A stretch of 64,000 bases of DNA from Crossiella sp. SN42 (GTDB lineage Bacteria > Actinomycetota > Actinomycetes > Mycobacteriales > Pseudonocardiaceae): NCBI RefSeq assembly GCF_023897065.1, contig NZ_JAMHIV010000036.1, positions 1 through 64,000 on the forward strand, read 5' to 3'. Every line of letters begins with the position of its first letter. Position 1 is the stretch's first letter. Under the pieces are notes generated by a model that saw only the letters and a program-made list of their open reading frames with translations, searched no databases and was not told the DNA's origin. Below, in pieces: positions 17,954-27,574 of the stretch. The translations under genes were made by a program, and so were the position numbers.

Positions 17954-18670
17954 GTGGGGTGGAGCACCAGCCAGGTGGCCGATCTCGCCGGCACGACGTT
18001 GCGCACGATCCGGCACTACCACGACGTGGGCCTGCTCGCCGAGCCCGAGCGCCGCTCCAACGGCTACAAGAGCTACGGCATGACCCATCTCGTGCGGGTG
18101 CTCAGGATCAAGCGCCTCACCGATCTCGGCCTGTCGCTCGCGCAGATCGCGGAACTCGGTGACGGGGACGAACATCCCGGCGAGGCGTTGCGCGAACTCG
18201 ACGCCGAACTGGCCGCGACGATCCAACGGCTGCAACGGATCCGCGTGGAACTGGCATTGATCCTGCGCCAGGAGGCATCGACCGACCTGCCGCCCGGCAT
18301 CTCGGCGACGGTCGCGGAGGCGAACCTGTCACCGCAGGACCGCGCGGCGACCGTGGTGATCGCCCAGTTGCTCTCACCAGAGGCGCTGGCCACCTACAGC
18401 GAGGTGTTGAGGAGCCACTCGAAGGACATCGCGATCGTGGAGTTCGACAACCTGCCCGCGGACGCGGACGAGGAGACCCGCCAACGCCTGGCCGACCGCA
18501 TGAGCGCGCTCCCGTACGTCCAAGAGATGCGTGCGGCGTTCCCGGATGCCGTCGGCATGTACGGGGATTCGCCGCGGGGCGAGAAGTTCGTGATGCAGAC
18601 GATGGTCAAGGTCGTGGCCGAGCTCTACAACAAGGCCCAGATCGACGTCCTGATCCGCATGAACGGCTGA
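17954..18670 (+). CDS. MerR-family transcriptional regulator
   Basis: About 238 residues. The N-terminal winged helix-turn-helix reads WSTSQVADLAGTTLRTIRHY, followed by the MerR signature GLLAEPERRSNGYKSYG and a dimerisation helix rich in Leu, Gln and Arg. The C-terminal 120 residues have no metal-binding cysteines, so it is more likely an effector- or stress-type MerR than a metal sensor. GTG 17954 is preferred (GGAGGG about 8 nt upstream) over the earlier GTG at 17909. It sits 55 bp before a secreted peptidase gene on the same strand, which it may control. Confidence 0.88.
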   Translation: MGWSTSQVADLAGTTLRTIRHYHDVGLLAEPERRSNGYKSYGMTHLVRVLRIKRLTDLGLSLAQIAELGDGDEHPGEALRELDAELAATIQRLQRIRVELALILRQEASTDLPPGISATVAEANLSPQDRAATVVIAQLLSPEALATYSEVLRSHSKDIAIVEFDNLPADADEETRQRLADRMSALPYVQEMRAAFPDAVGMYGDSPRGEKFVMQTMVKVVAELYNKAQIDVLIRMNG

Positions 18671-18725
18671 CATTTCATTGGTTTGGCGCGCCGAAGGGGG
18701 CGCGTCGTCGGGGAGGTATTCGCTA

Positions 18726-20186
18726 ATGCGAAAATCGTTGTCGCTGGCTACGGTGGTGACCGCCGCCGCGGCGCTGGTGGCGGTACCGGGGGTGGCATCC
18801 GCCACACCGCCGGTGAAGCAGGTGCAGTGGGTCGCGTGTCCCGCTGACGTGGCGCTTGCCGGACTGGAGTGCGGAAAGCTCCAGGTGCCGCTGGACTACC
18901 GCAAGCCGGAGGGCCGCCAGACCGAGATCATGATCACCCGGCTGGCCAGCAAGAGCCCTGACAAGCGCAAGGGCATCCTGCTGACCAACCCCGGCGGGCC
19001 GGCCGAGGGCCTCACGTTCCCGTTCTCCTTGAAGGCACAGGGAATGCCGCAGAGCGTGCTGGAGGCCTACGACGTGATCGGCATGGACCCGCGCGGCATC
19101 GGCTACAGCTCGCCTGCCACGTGCGACCTGACCGAGGCGCAGATGGCTACGGGAAGCGTGCCGCCGTACGCCGTGACGCAGGCCGATGTGCGCAAGCGGG
19201 CTGAAGAGGTCAAGACGATGGCACAGCAGTGCCTCAAGTCCTCAACCGCCGACGAACTGCCGTACAACACGACCGCGAACATCGCCCGCGACCTGGACCG
19301 CGTCCGCGCCGCACTGGGTGAGAAGAAGGCCTCCTACCTCGGCCACTCCTACGGCACGTACCTGGGCTCGGTCTACGCCACGCTGTTCCCGAGGACCAGC
19401 GACCGCGTCGTGCTCGACAGCAACCTCTCCAAGGGTGGCTGGGACGTCGAGGGTGGCCGCATGTACAGCCTCGGAGTGGAGGACACGTTCCCGGACTTCG
19501 CGAAGTGGGCGGCGGCACACCCCGAGTACGGGCTGGGCACCACGCCGCAGCAGGTGCGAGCCAAGTACTTCGAGCTCGCGGGCAGGCTGGACGCGAAGCC
19601 GTCCTTCGAGGGCGTCACCGGTCAGCACTTCCGGAGTCTGGTGTTCGGCGGCCTCTACAAAACCGGTGACGCGGCGTTCTCGAAGATGGCCGCGCAGTGG
19701 AAGGCGCTTGACAACGACCAGCCGCTGCCGCCCACGGAGGTACCGGAGCTCCCGCGCGTGGAAAGCCTGATCTCCGGCCGCCTGCACGTGATCTGCGGTG
19801 ACTCCCAGTGGCCTTCGTCTGTCAGCACTTACGAGCGCAACGTCGCCGTGGACCGCCTCCGGTACCCGATGTTCGGTGCCGCGGGGGCGAACATCTACCC
19901 GTGCGCGTTCTGGCCGAAGCCGGTGGAGAAGCAGGTGCTGCCGTCTGACCGCGGGCCGCGCAACATCCTCATGGTGCAGAACGAGCGCGACCCCGCCACG
20001 CCGCTCGTCGGCGCCCGCTCGACGCGCCGGGCGTTCGGTGACCGGGCCGCGATGATCACCGTCGACCAGGGCGGGCACGGCGCCTACCTGTTCGGCAAGA
20101 ACAACTGCGCCAACGACAAGGTCACCGAGTACCTGCTCGGTGGACAGCGTCCGAGCGATGTGAAGTGCGCGGCTGAAACCGGCTGA
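18726..20186 (+). CDS. Secreted S33-type alpha/beta hydrolase (tripeptidyl aminopeptidase-like)
   Basis: About 486 residues, exported by a Sec signal peptide (MRKSLSLATVVTAAAALVAV...ASA). The start has GGGAGG 9 nt upstream. An oxyanion region LLTNPGGPAEG, the nucleophile elbow GHSYGTYLG, Asp in NERDPATPL and His in DQGGHGAYL give the Ser-Asp-His triad. The C-terminal part matches TAP-like domains of Streptomyces mycelial aminopeptidases (SlpD/SlpE/Tap group), which remove N-terminal peptides outside the cell. It forms the first island segment with the MerR gene. Substrate is not predictable. Confidence 0.87.
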   Translation: MRKSLSLATVVTAAAALVAVPGVASATPPVKQVQWVACPADVALAGLECGKLQVPLDYRKPEGRQTEIMITRLASKSPDKRKGILLTNPGGPAEGLTFPFSLKAQGMPQSVLEAYDVIGMDPRGIGYSSPATCDLTEAQMATGSVPPYAVTQADVRKRAEEVKTMAQQCLKSSTADELPYNTTANIARDLDRVRAALGEKKASYLGHSYGTYLGSVYATLFPRTSDRVVLDSNLSKGGWDVEGGRMYSLGVEDTFPDFAKWAAAHPEYGLGTTPQQVRAKYFELAGRLDAKPSFEGVTGQHFRSLVFGGLYKTGDAAFSKMAAQWKALDNDQPLPPTEVPELPRVESLISGRLHVICGDSQWPSSVSTYERNVAVDRLRYPMFGAAGANIYPCAFWPKPVEKQVLPSDRGPRNILMVQNERDPATPLVGARSTRRAFGDRAAMITVDQGGHGAYLFGKNNCANDKVTEYLLGGQRPSDVKCAAETG

Positions 20187-20894
20187 TTCCCGAAGGGCCG
20201 GCTCGCTCACCACCCAGACCGGCACCGGCGGCCGCAAAACCGCCGAAGGCAGTATCCGGCCGCGTTTGAGGTTGGTTCGGGCGGGCCCGGGTAGCTGTCA
20301 CCAGCAGCACGTCCCGTGGCCCGCCCGAGTCGAACTGCGCCGCAGCCGATCCGGCTGGATTGGCCTGTTGCGACAGCGGCGGACAGCTCAGCGTTTGTGG
20401 TGTGTGAGAGGCCAGTGGAAGCGTGTCCGTAGAGGCAACGGTATGGCTGCACGACGTTGATGATCTTGGATTCCGCAGGGCAGCCGCAGTGGAGCGACCA
20501 CATGTCCACAGTGGACAGTCCAAAATGAACGGTCCCACCTACTAATGCAGGTGGGACCGATTCCGTATTGTGCGCCGCCAGGGACTCGAACCCCGAACCC
20601 GCTGATGAAGAGTCAGCTCAGTTCAGTTCACGATCGACGTGTTGCCTCGTGCCGTGCGGTGAGGGCGTGTCCGCCGCAGTGGAGCGACCGCGGAGCAAGC
20701 ACGCCTGGTTTGATCGGTTGCTGGAGCCGCGCACAGATTGGTGGCTTGGGCGGGAGGCGATCGGCGGACATGGCGTCCACGGTGGACTGAGCTGCTATCG
20801 CCTTGGAACATCCCCATGGGCGTGGGCGGACGTTGACCGTGGCGGGCTGTGAGCACGGGCCGGCCGCCGGCGGGACGGCCGGCCCGCAGCGGGC
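20187..20894. other. Gene-free stretch with the middle tRNA-derived repeat
   Basis: 708 bp between the S33 peptidase and the DUF2690 gene. The repeat spans about 20459-20620. The rest (20187-20458 and 20621-20894) has only short overlapping frames with no recognisable protein; nothing else is supported here. Confidence 0.6.
20459..20620. repeat. Middle copy of tRNA-Lys 3' attachment-type repeat
   Basis: Shares TGATCTTGG.TTCCGC, GTCCAC(A/T)GTGGACAGTCCAAAAT and a GTCCCACCTACT...GCAGGTGGGAC hairpin with the copy at the tRNA gene. It also carries the 42-bp tRNA 3' block (20565-20606), which continues into the anticodon arm (AAGAGTCAGCT) before diverging. It is closer to the right-hand copy than to the left one. 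Confidence 0.78.
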
Positions 20895-21398
20895 TCAGCC
20901 CGAGCTGGTCACGCGCCAGGCGGTGCAGTTCAGCACGTCGGCGTTGTGGCAGGTGCGGATCAGGGCCCCAGCGACCATCGGCGTCCAGGTCGCGGCGCAG
21001 GGGGCGCCGGTGCCGTTGGGCCAGCAGTTGCCCGAGACGGTGTGCTCGTAGATGACGGTGCCGTTGTCGCGCCCGGACTGGGTCGCGGTGCGGTACGGGC
21101 GGTTGTCGCTGTTGGCGGTGACGCGGGTCCAGTAGGCGCCGCAGTCCCAGCTGTGCCGGAGCTCGACGAAGTCACCCCAGTGGGCGTAGAAGGACTCGAC
21201 GGTGTAGCCGCTGGCGGCGCAGCCAGAGGACTGCGGGTCCTGCCCGGCGCAGCCCTGGCCCCAGCAGGCGGCCTGCTGGGAGGTGGCGGGCTGGGGGGCG
21301 GCGGGCGCGGCGCTGGCCGGTGCCTGCTGCAGGGAGAGCGAGGCGAGGAGCAGGGCCGCGGCGGCCGCTGCCTTGCCGAGGAAAGAGGTCAGGCTCAT
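20895..21398 (-). CDS. Secreted DUF2690-like protein
   Basis: 167 residues with a signal peptide (MSLTSFLGKAAAAAALLLASLSL...ASA). The mature part has the DUF2690 pattern: ACWGQGCAGQDPQSSGCA, then VELRHSWDCGAYWTRV, with six or more cysteines likely paired outside the cell. The family is common in actinomycetes with unknown function. It is transcribed away from the cluster of small exported proteins to its right. Confidence 0.75.
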   Translation of the reverse strand: MSLTSFLGKAAAAAALLLASLSLQQAPASAAPAAPQPATSQQAACWGQGCAGQDPQSSGCAASGYTVESFYAHWGDFVELRHSWDCGAYWTRVTANSDNRPYRTATQSGRDNGTVIYEHTVSGNCWPNGTGAPCAATWTPMVAGALIRTCHNADVLNCTAWRVTSSG

Positions 21399-21717
21399 GC
21401 TGGTTCAGCTCGCATTTCTTGCTCGGGTGGCGGGGAGTTCGTGCGCGGCGGTATGGTCGGAAACACAGGCACCGCGACATCTTTCGTGAAGGTTCCGGTG
21501 GCCGCGGAGACGCACGGGCGGCGCTATCGTGCGGTCGGGCCGGGGGACACGGCAAGGACTTCATCCAGGGTTGAAACCGCAACCACAACGCTGGTTGCTG
21601 TCTTAAAGTCGCCCCGTCAGCGGCTTTCGACCCCGGGGAAGACGGATGCGTGAATCCATGCCGCGCGCTGCGCTGTCCAGCACTTCCTCCCCGGGGCGCA
21701 ACAATCCTGGAGCATTG
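21399..21717. promoter_or_regulatory. Divergent promoter region with inverted repeats
   Basis: 319 bp between the DUF2690 gene (left) and the small exported protein operon (right). It contains GCAACC...GGTTGC near 21580-21600 and a larger interrupted repeat, CCCCGGGGAAG...CTTCCTCCCCGGGG, at about 21632-21699 just before the operon. No gene is visible. Confidence 0.4.
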
Positions 21718-22071
21718 ATGCGCAAGATCCTTTCCCGTGGCGCGGTCGTGACCGCGGTGGTGGGCGCCAGCCTGGTGCTGGCCTCGCCGCTGGCGATGGC
21801 CGGGCCGGAGAGCGCGACCTGTTCGGTGAGCGACTGCGATCTTTTCGACGTCCCCGGCTTCCCGGGTGGCACCCTCTCGGTGGACGCCGACGTGCACGGC
21901 GTCGGGATCGGCCGCTGGTACGTCTGGGGGCCGAACGGCTACAACTGCAGCAACACCTTCCACGCCTCGGCGGGCCCCGCCTCGTGGCTCTGCCACAACG
22001 TGCCCGCGGGCACTTACAGCGCGCGAGTCGAAGGCCCGCAGGGCCCCTCGAGCATCGGCCTCCGCTGGTGA
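21718..22071 (+). CDS. Small exported protein, IGLRW family copy 1
   Basis: 117 residues. ATG 21718 has GGAG 7 nt upstream and gives a signal peptide MRKILSRGAVVTAVVGAS ending in AMA. The mature part (about 90 aa) has CSVSDCDLFDVPG, DADVHGVGIGRWYVW, a second cysteine pair, and the C-terminal block GPQGPSSIGLRW. The same layout recurs in two nearby genes, so this is a local paralog family. No known domain is recognised; a small disulfide-stabilised beta-sandwich is my guess. Confidence 0.72.
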   Translation: MRKILSRGAVVTAVVGASLVLASPLAMAGPESATCSVSDCDLFDVPGFPGGTLSVDADVHGVGIGRWYVWGPNGYNCSNTFHASAGPASWLCHNVPAGTYSARVEGPQGPSSIGLRW

Positions 22072-22403
22072 GCGCGCGGGTTCGGGTCGCGGCGGTCGCG
22101 CTGGCCGCGGGGGCCGCGCTCGCGGGTCTGCCCGCAGTGGCGGTCGCGGACACCGGCAGCTATACCGTGAGCAGCCAGAACGTCAGCAACACCTTCTGGT
22201 ACCGGTGGTACCTGGACCTGCCCGCGGAGGTCCACCAGGAAGGGCTGCGGTACTTCTTCAACGCCACCGACGTCGCCATGTGCACGGCGGACTGGGATCG
22301 CGGGACCCTGTACCGGATCCAGGCATACGCGCCGGGCTCCGGGAAGCAGCCGGCCAGCAGCAGGACCGACGCGATCGTCGACTGCCGGTACTTCCTCGCC
22401 TGA
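22068..22403 (+). CDS. Small exported protein, unknown
   Basis: 111 residues starting at a GTG that overlaps the preceding TGA (GTGA), suggesting coupled translation. The signal peptide is VSARVRVAAVALAAGAALAG...AVA. The mature part (about 85 aa) is rich in Tyr, Trp and Asn and has two cysteines (MCTADW, DCRYFLA). It does not share the IG(L/I)RW ending of its neighbours. No family is recognised. Confidence 0.62.
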   Translation: MSARVRVAAVALAAGAALAGLPAVAVADTGSYTVSSQNVSNTFWYRWYLDLPAEVHQEGLRYFFNATDVAMCTADWDRGTLYRIQAYAPGSGKQPASSRTDAIVDCRYFLA

Positions 22404-22445
22404 CCAGGCGCTTCCTCCTTTGCCCGCAACAACTCAGGGATATCG

Positions 22446-22820
22446 ATGCGCAAGATCCTTTCCCGCGGCGCGGTCGTCGGCGTGATCGCCGCTTCCGCCG
22501 CGGTGCTCCTCCCCCAGGCCGCTTCGGCCGCGGCCTTCTCCTCCACCTGCCAGGCCACGGTCTGCGACCTCTACGTCTCTGGTTACAAGGGTGGCGGCCT
22601 GTCCATCGACGCCGACGTGCACGGCAGCGGCACCGGGCGCTGGGAGCTGTGGAGCCTGGACGAGAACTGGTACCACGTGCAGGACTTCGACGCGGCCGCA
22701 GGGCCCGGCTCGTGGTTGCGCAGCTGGTCGCCCAAGGGCCGCTACCACGCGCGGGTGACCGGCCCGGCGGGTCCGACGACGATCGGCCTGCGCTGGCTCG
22801 ACAACCCGACCGGGAGCTGA
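22446..22820 (+). CDS. Small exported protein, IGLRW family copy 2
   Basis: 124 residues. The signal peptide starts MRKILSRGAVVGVIAASAAV, nearly identical to copy 1 over its first ten residues. The mature part has STCQATVCDLYVSGYKGGG, SIDADVHGSGTGRWELW and GPAGPTTIGLRW followed by eight extra residues. The second cysteine pair of copy 1 is absent. AGGGA precedes the ATG. Function unknown. Confidence 0.72.
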   Translation: MRKILSRGAVVGVIAASAAVLLPQAASAAAFSSTCQATVCDLYVSGYKGGGLSIDADVHGSGTGRWELWSLDENWYHVQDFDAAAGPGSWLRSWSPKGRYHARVTGPAGPTTIGLRWLDNPTGS

Positions 22821-22824
22821 GCCG

Positions 22825-23169
22825 ATGCGCGAGAAGCTCTTCCGGGGAGTCCTTCCGGCCGTCGTCGCGGTGAGCGCCTTCGTGCTCATCCCCCAGGTCG
22901 CGCACGCGGGCGGCAAGTACACCGACTGCTCCACCGCCTCCTGCGAGTTCGGCCTGACCATCGAGGCCACCACCTTCCACGTCGACGCCGACGTGCACGG
23001 CAGCGGCACGGCCACGTGGTCGGTGTCCGGTCAGGGCCGCACCTGCAGCACCACGTTCCGCGCCGAGGACCCGGCCCGGTCCTGGACCTGCTCCAACTAC
23101 CCCACCGGCCACTACACGGTGAAGGTCTCCGGACCGCGGGGGCCGTCCAACATCGGCATCCGCTGGTAG
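22825..23169 (+). CDS. Small exported protein, IGIRW family copy 3
   Basis: 114 residues, 4 nt after copy 2, with GGGAG 8 nt before the ATG. The signal peptide is MREKLFRGVLPAVVAVSAFV...AHA. The mature part has DCSTASCEFGLTIE, HVDADVHGSGTATWSV, CSTTF...SWTCSNYP and the end GPRGPSNIGIRW. All four cysteines of copy 1 are conserved. Function unknown. Confidence 0.72.
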   Translation: MREKLFRGVLPAVVAVSAFVLIPQVAHAGGKYTDCSTASCEFGLTIEATTFHVDADVHGSGTATWSVSGQGRTCSTTFRAEDPARSWTCSNYPTGHYTVKVSGPRGPSNIGIRW

Positions 23170-23182
23170 CGCGAGGAGAACG

Positions 23183-23383
23183 CTGAGCCGGGTCCTCGTC
23201 ACCGGCGCCGTCGTCACCGGCGCTGCCACCGCCCTGCCGCAGGTGGCGTTCGCGGGCCCGGCCGGCCGCACCTGTCCCGTCGTCGGCAACACGCGCGAGC
23301 AAATCAATTCCCGCTTAAAAAACCGTTGCCTCCGCCATCTTCGGCTGCGGACTAGTTTTTCGTCAATCCGAACCGAAAGGTGA
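23183..23383 (+). pseudogene. Probable truncated fourth small exported protein
   Basis: Directly after copy 3, GAGGAG stands 5 nt before a CTG codon opening a frame with a signal-peptide-like start (SRVLVTGAVVTGAATALPQV...AFA). It is followed by only about 35 residues lacking the family motifs, ending at a TGA. The position and leader suggest a decayed paralog. A real gene using a CTG start is possible but weakly supported. Confidence 0.35.
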
Positions 23384-23389
23384 ACGGGC

Positions 23390-26300
23390 GTGAAAAGACC
23401 CAAGCACGCTGCTGGCGCGGCGGCCGTGGTCGCGGCGGCAATGCTATTCCCGCCGGCGGTGGCGCAGGCGCACGGACCGGTCCACGAGAATCCGCCGCAA
23501 GCGCAGAACGACAGCCAGCTGAAGGTGCTGGACCGGCTGGACAAGCTGGCGCCGGAATGGTCGAACGGTGACGACGTACTGGTCACCGGAAATGGTGACG
23601 AAGACGGGTTCCACCTCTTCGTCGGCCGGGAACGCGATTCCTACGCATTCCGCTCACTGGCCACGGTGAAGCCCTTCGACGCCGACGACCGGTGGCTCGG
23701 CCAGTACTGCCTGACCAGCGACCGCGCGCACGTGGTGGTCAGCCTCATCACCAGCCGCGCGGTGAACAAGCCGAAGTACCTCGCCGCCGGCGGCCTGGTC
23801 TACTCGGTCGCCCTCGCCGACGGCGTGGTCAAGCCGGTCGCCACCGGTGCCGCGGTCAACAGCGCCAGCCTGCGCTGCGGCCAGGACGGCAGAGCCGCCG
23901 TGCTCTCCTACAGCGACACCGAGACCACCAGGACCGGTGTCTTCGCGATTGATCCCGCCGCCGCGAAGACCACCCAGGTCGCCAAGCTCGACGGCCAGTT
24001 CGTCGACCCGGTGCTCGACGGCGCGCAGACCTTCCTCCGCCGCGGCAACCAGATCGTGCGCGTCACCACGGCCAAACCCGAGCAGGCCGAGGTCGTGCAC
24101 GAGGCCAAGGGCGGCATCGAGATCGCCGGGGTGCGCGGCCGGACGCTCGAGTTCGCCGAACGCGCGGGTGAGCGCACCGTGCTGCGCGCGCTCAACCTCG
24201 CCAGCCGCGAGCTCACCGAGCAGGCCACCACCGCCGACCCGGGGGCACAGCTGCTGACCCCGGCGGCCGGCCCGACCAAGCTGCTCGGCACCGAGCGGGC
24301 GTCCAGCACCGGTGTCGCCGCCGCGAAGCCGAAGGCTGAGCAGTACGAGAAGGCCGCCAAGCCCGGCCCCGAGATGCGCGTGCGCGACGTCAGCGCCGAG
24401 GGCAGGATCGGGCTCACCGACCTGCCCAAGTCGGTGCAGGACAAGCGCGGCCGGAGCGAGGAGCTGGGCAGCGGGGTCGCGCTGGTCTGGCTCGGCAACG
24501 GCGAGACGCTGCGCACCGGTGTGCAGCTCACGCCCGGTACCAAGGTCGGCACCGGCGTGCCGCCGCAACGGATGACCGCGGCGGGCGAGCGGAGCGCGCA
24601 GGGCAACTTCACCACGCCCAAGTGCGCCGTGCCCCGCAACCAGCCCAACCGCCAGGCCTACGGCCCGATCGCCAACCAGGCCGCCTGGGCGGTCGACCTG
24701 GCCACCCTCAAGTCACTGCCCTCACGGCCCGCCAACTACCGGGAGACCGGGCTGCCCGCCTACAGCCCCAGCTCGGACTTCCCCGTGGCGGCGCTGAAGC
24801 CGAACAGCGGCCGGGTGCCGCCGGTGGTGATGAACGGTGTGCTGGCACAGGAAAGCGCCTACAAGCACGCCACCTGGCGCGCGCTGCCCGGTTCCGGCGG
24901 CAACCCGCTGATCGGCGACTACTACGGCGCCAAGGGCGGACTGGACAACATCGACTACGACCAGGCCGACTGCGGTTACGGCATCGCGCAGGTGACCACG
25001 GGCATGAGCGCCTCGGACACCAGCATCACGCCGAACGGCAAGGCCAAGATCGCCGTCGACTACGCGGAGAACATCACCGCGGGCATGCAGATCCTGGCGG
25101 ACAAGTGGAACACCCTCCAGGACATGGGCATCCGGATGAACAACAGCAACCCGGAGCTGGTGGAGAACTGGTACTTCGCGCTGTGGGCGTACAACTCCGG
25201 CATCCAGCCGAGCGCGGCCACCGGCAACCCGACCGGCTGCACCCCGAGCCCGTCCTGCACCGACCGCGCGGGCAACTGGGGCCTCGGCTGGACGAACAAC
25301 CCGAACAACGACTCCTACCGCGACGGTCGCACGGTCTTCCTGCGGCAGAGCTACGCCGACGCGGCGCGCCCGTGGGAGTGGCCGTACCAGGAGCGGGTGC
25401 TGGGCTGGACCGAGACGCCGATCAAGGACTTCAAGGGCGTCGACGCCTACCGCCCGGCGCTGAAGAGCCCCGGCAACACCAGCAGCGGCACCATCACCTA
25501 CCCCGACCGCAAGCTGCTGTGCACCAGTGCCAACAACTGCAACCCGGACACCGCCAAGCGCTGCAACTACACCGAGGGCGACCTCGCCTTCCACTGCTGG
25601 TGGCACTCGCCGGTGACCATGCAGGTCGACTGCGTCAAGGTGTGCGCGGCCTCGCCGTACGCCTTCCGGGCCGGCGACCCGGAGCCCGCGGGGGACAACC
25701 CGTGGCCGCCCGCGTGCTCGAAGGGCCTGCCCTCGGGCGCGATCATCGTCGACGAGACCAACTCGCCCCGCACGAACATCTTCTGCAACGGGGTCGACTG
25801 GTCCAGCGGCGGCACGTTCACGCTGGACTTCGGCAAGACCTCGGCCGGCATGCCGATCTCGGAGATCAACTTCCACCAGGTGGCCACCGGCATGGGCGCG
25901 CACACCTGGTTCGCGGGCAACGCGCTGGCGAGTGAGCCCGCCAAGCGGGTGACCGGCACCTGGAAGCCGAACCTCGGTGCGAACGGCACCTACATGGTCC
26001 GCGCGCACATCCCGACGGCGGGCGCGTCGGCGGGCAGCGCGGTGTACCGGATCAAGACCGCCAACGGCACGGTCTCGGAGAAGGTGATCAACCAGCACGA
26101 GCACTTCAACCACTGGAAGTCCCTCGGCGTCCACGTGCTGGGCCCGGGTTCCACGGTCGAGCTGAGCAACATCACCAAGACCGACACCACCGCCGATGTG
26201 GGCACGGTGGCCTGGGACGCGCTCGCACTGGTTCCGGTGCAGGGCACGTACTTCGAGGACAAGGTCGACAACATCGCCTACTTCGACGAGAACCAGAACC

Positions 26301-27544
26301 TGGACACCCTGATCCCGGCCAGCTGGATCGCGGGCAAGCTGGAGAGCCGCCAGTCGATCTACAACTGGGCGATGGACCTGACCGGCCAGGTCGTCTCGAA
26401 GCCGGTCTGCGGTGAGGTGGCGAGCGACCAGTGCGTCCGGCCCGCGGTCAAGGACGTGTTCACCGCCTGGCGGGACAACATCGTGCAGGCGGGCACCGAC
26501 CCGGTCAACCATCCGCCGGGCAAGAGCATGTCGCAGTGGCTGGGCTTCTCCAACCCCGTCAGCCAGCGGCCGGCCTCGGCCTACCTGCCCGACTGGTTCC
26601 TCAACGACGACCTGTCGTACAAGATCCGCACCCAGGCGACCGCGTCATTCCTGCGGGGTGACGACGGGCGCATCGTGCCGGGCTCGGAGGACGTGGACTA
26701 CCAGCACCGCACCGGGAACACCCACCTCCCGCCGGTGCTGCTGCCCCTCTTCGGCGCGCTGCACCGCGACTACGGCATCGTGCCGCCGGACCTCCAGTTC
26801 GACCTGGTGGACGCCAACCAGCACAACCACAGGACAACGCACGTCAACGGCAACACCAGCGGTGCGTTCAACGCACGGGCCTACCGCTTCGGCGGGGCGC
26901 CTCCCCAGCTGGTGCAGCTGCCGGGGGCGTCAGGCGGCACGGTCGACTGCGTGGTCGCGCACGGTGCCGGCGGCGGTGCGATCGCGCTGCGCACCGCGCT
27001 CGGCAGCGACTACCTCACCGCGCAGGTGGCCCGGTGGGCGAACCAGATCAAGGCCGGGCGTGACCTGAAGAACATCCCGCACGGGGTGGCGCAGACCGCG
27101 CTGGACCTGCAGAACCTGTTCTTCGACCCGAACCCGGCCACCGGCTCGCCGTTCGTGCACGCCTCCCCGATCCACCAGGAGCTGCACTTCGCCTCCTGCG
27201 CGGACCAGTCGCTGCGCAAGGTCAACGCCTCCACCCCGGTGGCGCTGAACAGCTTCATGCCGGACCAGTACCTCTACCGCGATGGCCAGGCGATGAACCT
27301 GGACGGCTCGTCCCGCACCTCGGCCGGTCCGGTCATCAGCGGCAACTACGGCAACTTCGTCGCCCTGCCGCCCCGGCAGCACCAGTGGGGCTTCTGCCAG
27401 CGGCAGCCGCAGGGCGAGACCCCGGCGCGCGGTGAGCAGGAGGGCAACCCCTGGGGCATGGCGCTGGCGGATGCCGCGGACGCCAACCCGACCCGGATGG
27501 TGTTCTGCTCCGACGGCACCGTCCCGCACCACGACTACGGCTGA
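23390..27544 (+). CDS. Large exported protein with lytic-transglycosylase-like and golvesin-like domains
   Basis: 1384 residues from a GTG start, with a signal peptide (MKRPKHAAGAAAVVAAAMLF...AQA). Residues up to about 400 resemble a beta-propeller-like repeat region. Near 475-610 is a lysozyme-fold segment: the candidate catalytic Glu lies in VLAQESAY, followed by CGYGIAQVTTGM and ENWYFALWAYNSG. Near 850-950 a beta-rich stretch (YMVRAHIPTAG...AVYRIKT...WDALALVP) matches golvesin C-terminal-like domains of secreted proteins. The last 400 residues are unassigned. The layout recalls large exported proteins of the NocE type in related actinomycetes (from memory, unconfirmed). It probably acts on the cell wall of self or others. 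Confidence 0.75.
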   Translation: MKRPKHAAGAAAVVAAAMLFPPAVAQAHGPVHENPPQAQNDSQLKVLDRLDKLAPEWSNGDDVLVTGNGDEDGFHLFVGRERDSYAFRSLATVKPFDADDRWLGQYCLTSDRAHVVVSLITSRAVNKPKYLAAGGLVYSVALADGVVKPVATGAAVNSASLRCGQDGRAAVLSYSDTETTRTGVFAIDPAAAKTTQVAKLDGQFVDPVLDGAQTFLRRGNQIVRVTTAKPEQAEVVHEAKGGIEIAGVRGRTLEFAERAGERTVLRALNLASRELTEQATTADPGAQLLTPAAGPTKLLGTERASSTGVAAAKPKAEQYEKAAKPGPEMRVRDVSAEGRIGLTDLPKSVQDKRGRSEELGSGVALVWLGNGETLRTGVQLTPGTKVGTGVPPQRMTAAGERSAQGNFTTPKCAVPRNQPNRQAYGPIANQAAWAVDLATLKSLPSRPANYRETGLPAYSPSSDFPVAALKPNSGRVPPVVMNGVLAQESAYKHATWRALPGSGGNPLIGDYYGAKGGLDNIDYDQADCGYGIAQVTTGMSASDTSITPNGKAKIAVDYAENITAGMQILADKWNTLQDMGIRMNNSNPELVENWYFALWAYNSGIQPSAATGNPTGCTPSPSCTDRAGNWGLGWTNNPNNDSYRDGRTVFLRQSYADAARPWEWPYQERVLGWTETPIKDFKGVDAYRPALKSPGNTSSGTITYPDRKLLCTSANNCNPDTAKRCNYTEGDLAFHCWWHSPVTMQVDCVKVCAASPYAFRAGDPEPAGDNPWPPACSKGLPSGAIIVDETNSPRTNIFCNGVDWSSGGTFTLDFGKTSAGMPISEINFHQVATGMGAHTWFAGNALASEPAKRVTGTWKPNLGANGTYMVRAHIPTAGASAGSAVYRIKTANGTVSEKVINQHEHFNHWKSLGVHVLGPGSTVELSNITKTDTTADVGTVAWDALALVPVQGTYFEDKVDNIAYFDENQNLDTLIPASWIAGKLESRQSIYNWAMDLTGQVVSKPVCGEVASDQCVRPAVKDVFTAWRDNIVQAGTDPVNHPPGKSMSQWLGFSNPVSQRPASAYLPDWFLNDDLSYKIRTQATASFLRGDDGRIVPGSEDVDYQHRTGNTHLPPVLLPLFGALHRDYGIVPPDLQFDLVDANQHNHRTTHVNGNTSGAFNARAYRFGGAPPQLVQLPGASGGTVDCVVAHGAGGGAIALRTALGSDYLTAQVARWANQIKAGRDLKNIPHGVAQTALDLQNLFFDPNPATGSPFVHASPIHQELHFASCADQSLRKVNASTPVALNSFMPDQYLYRDGQAMNLDGSSRTSAGPVISGNYGNFVALPPRQHQWGFCQRQPQGETPARGEQEGNPWGMALADAADANPTRMVFCSDGTVPHHDYG

Positions 27545-27574
27545 GCCGAACCCCTGACTCGAGAGGAGACAACC

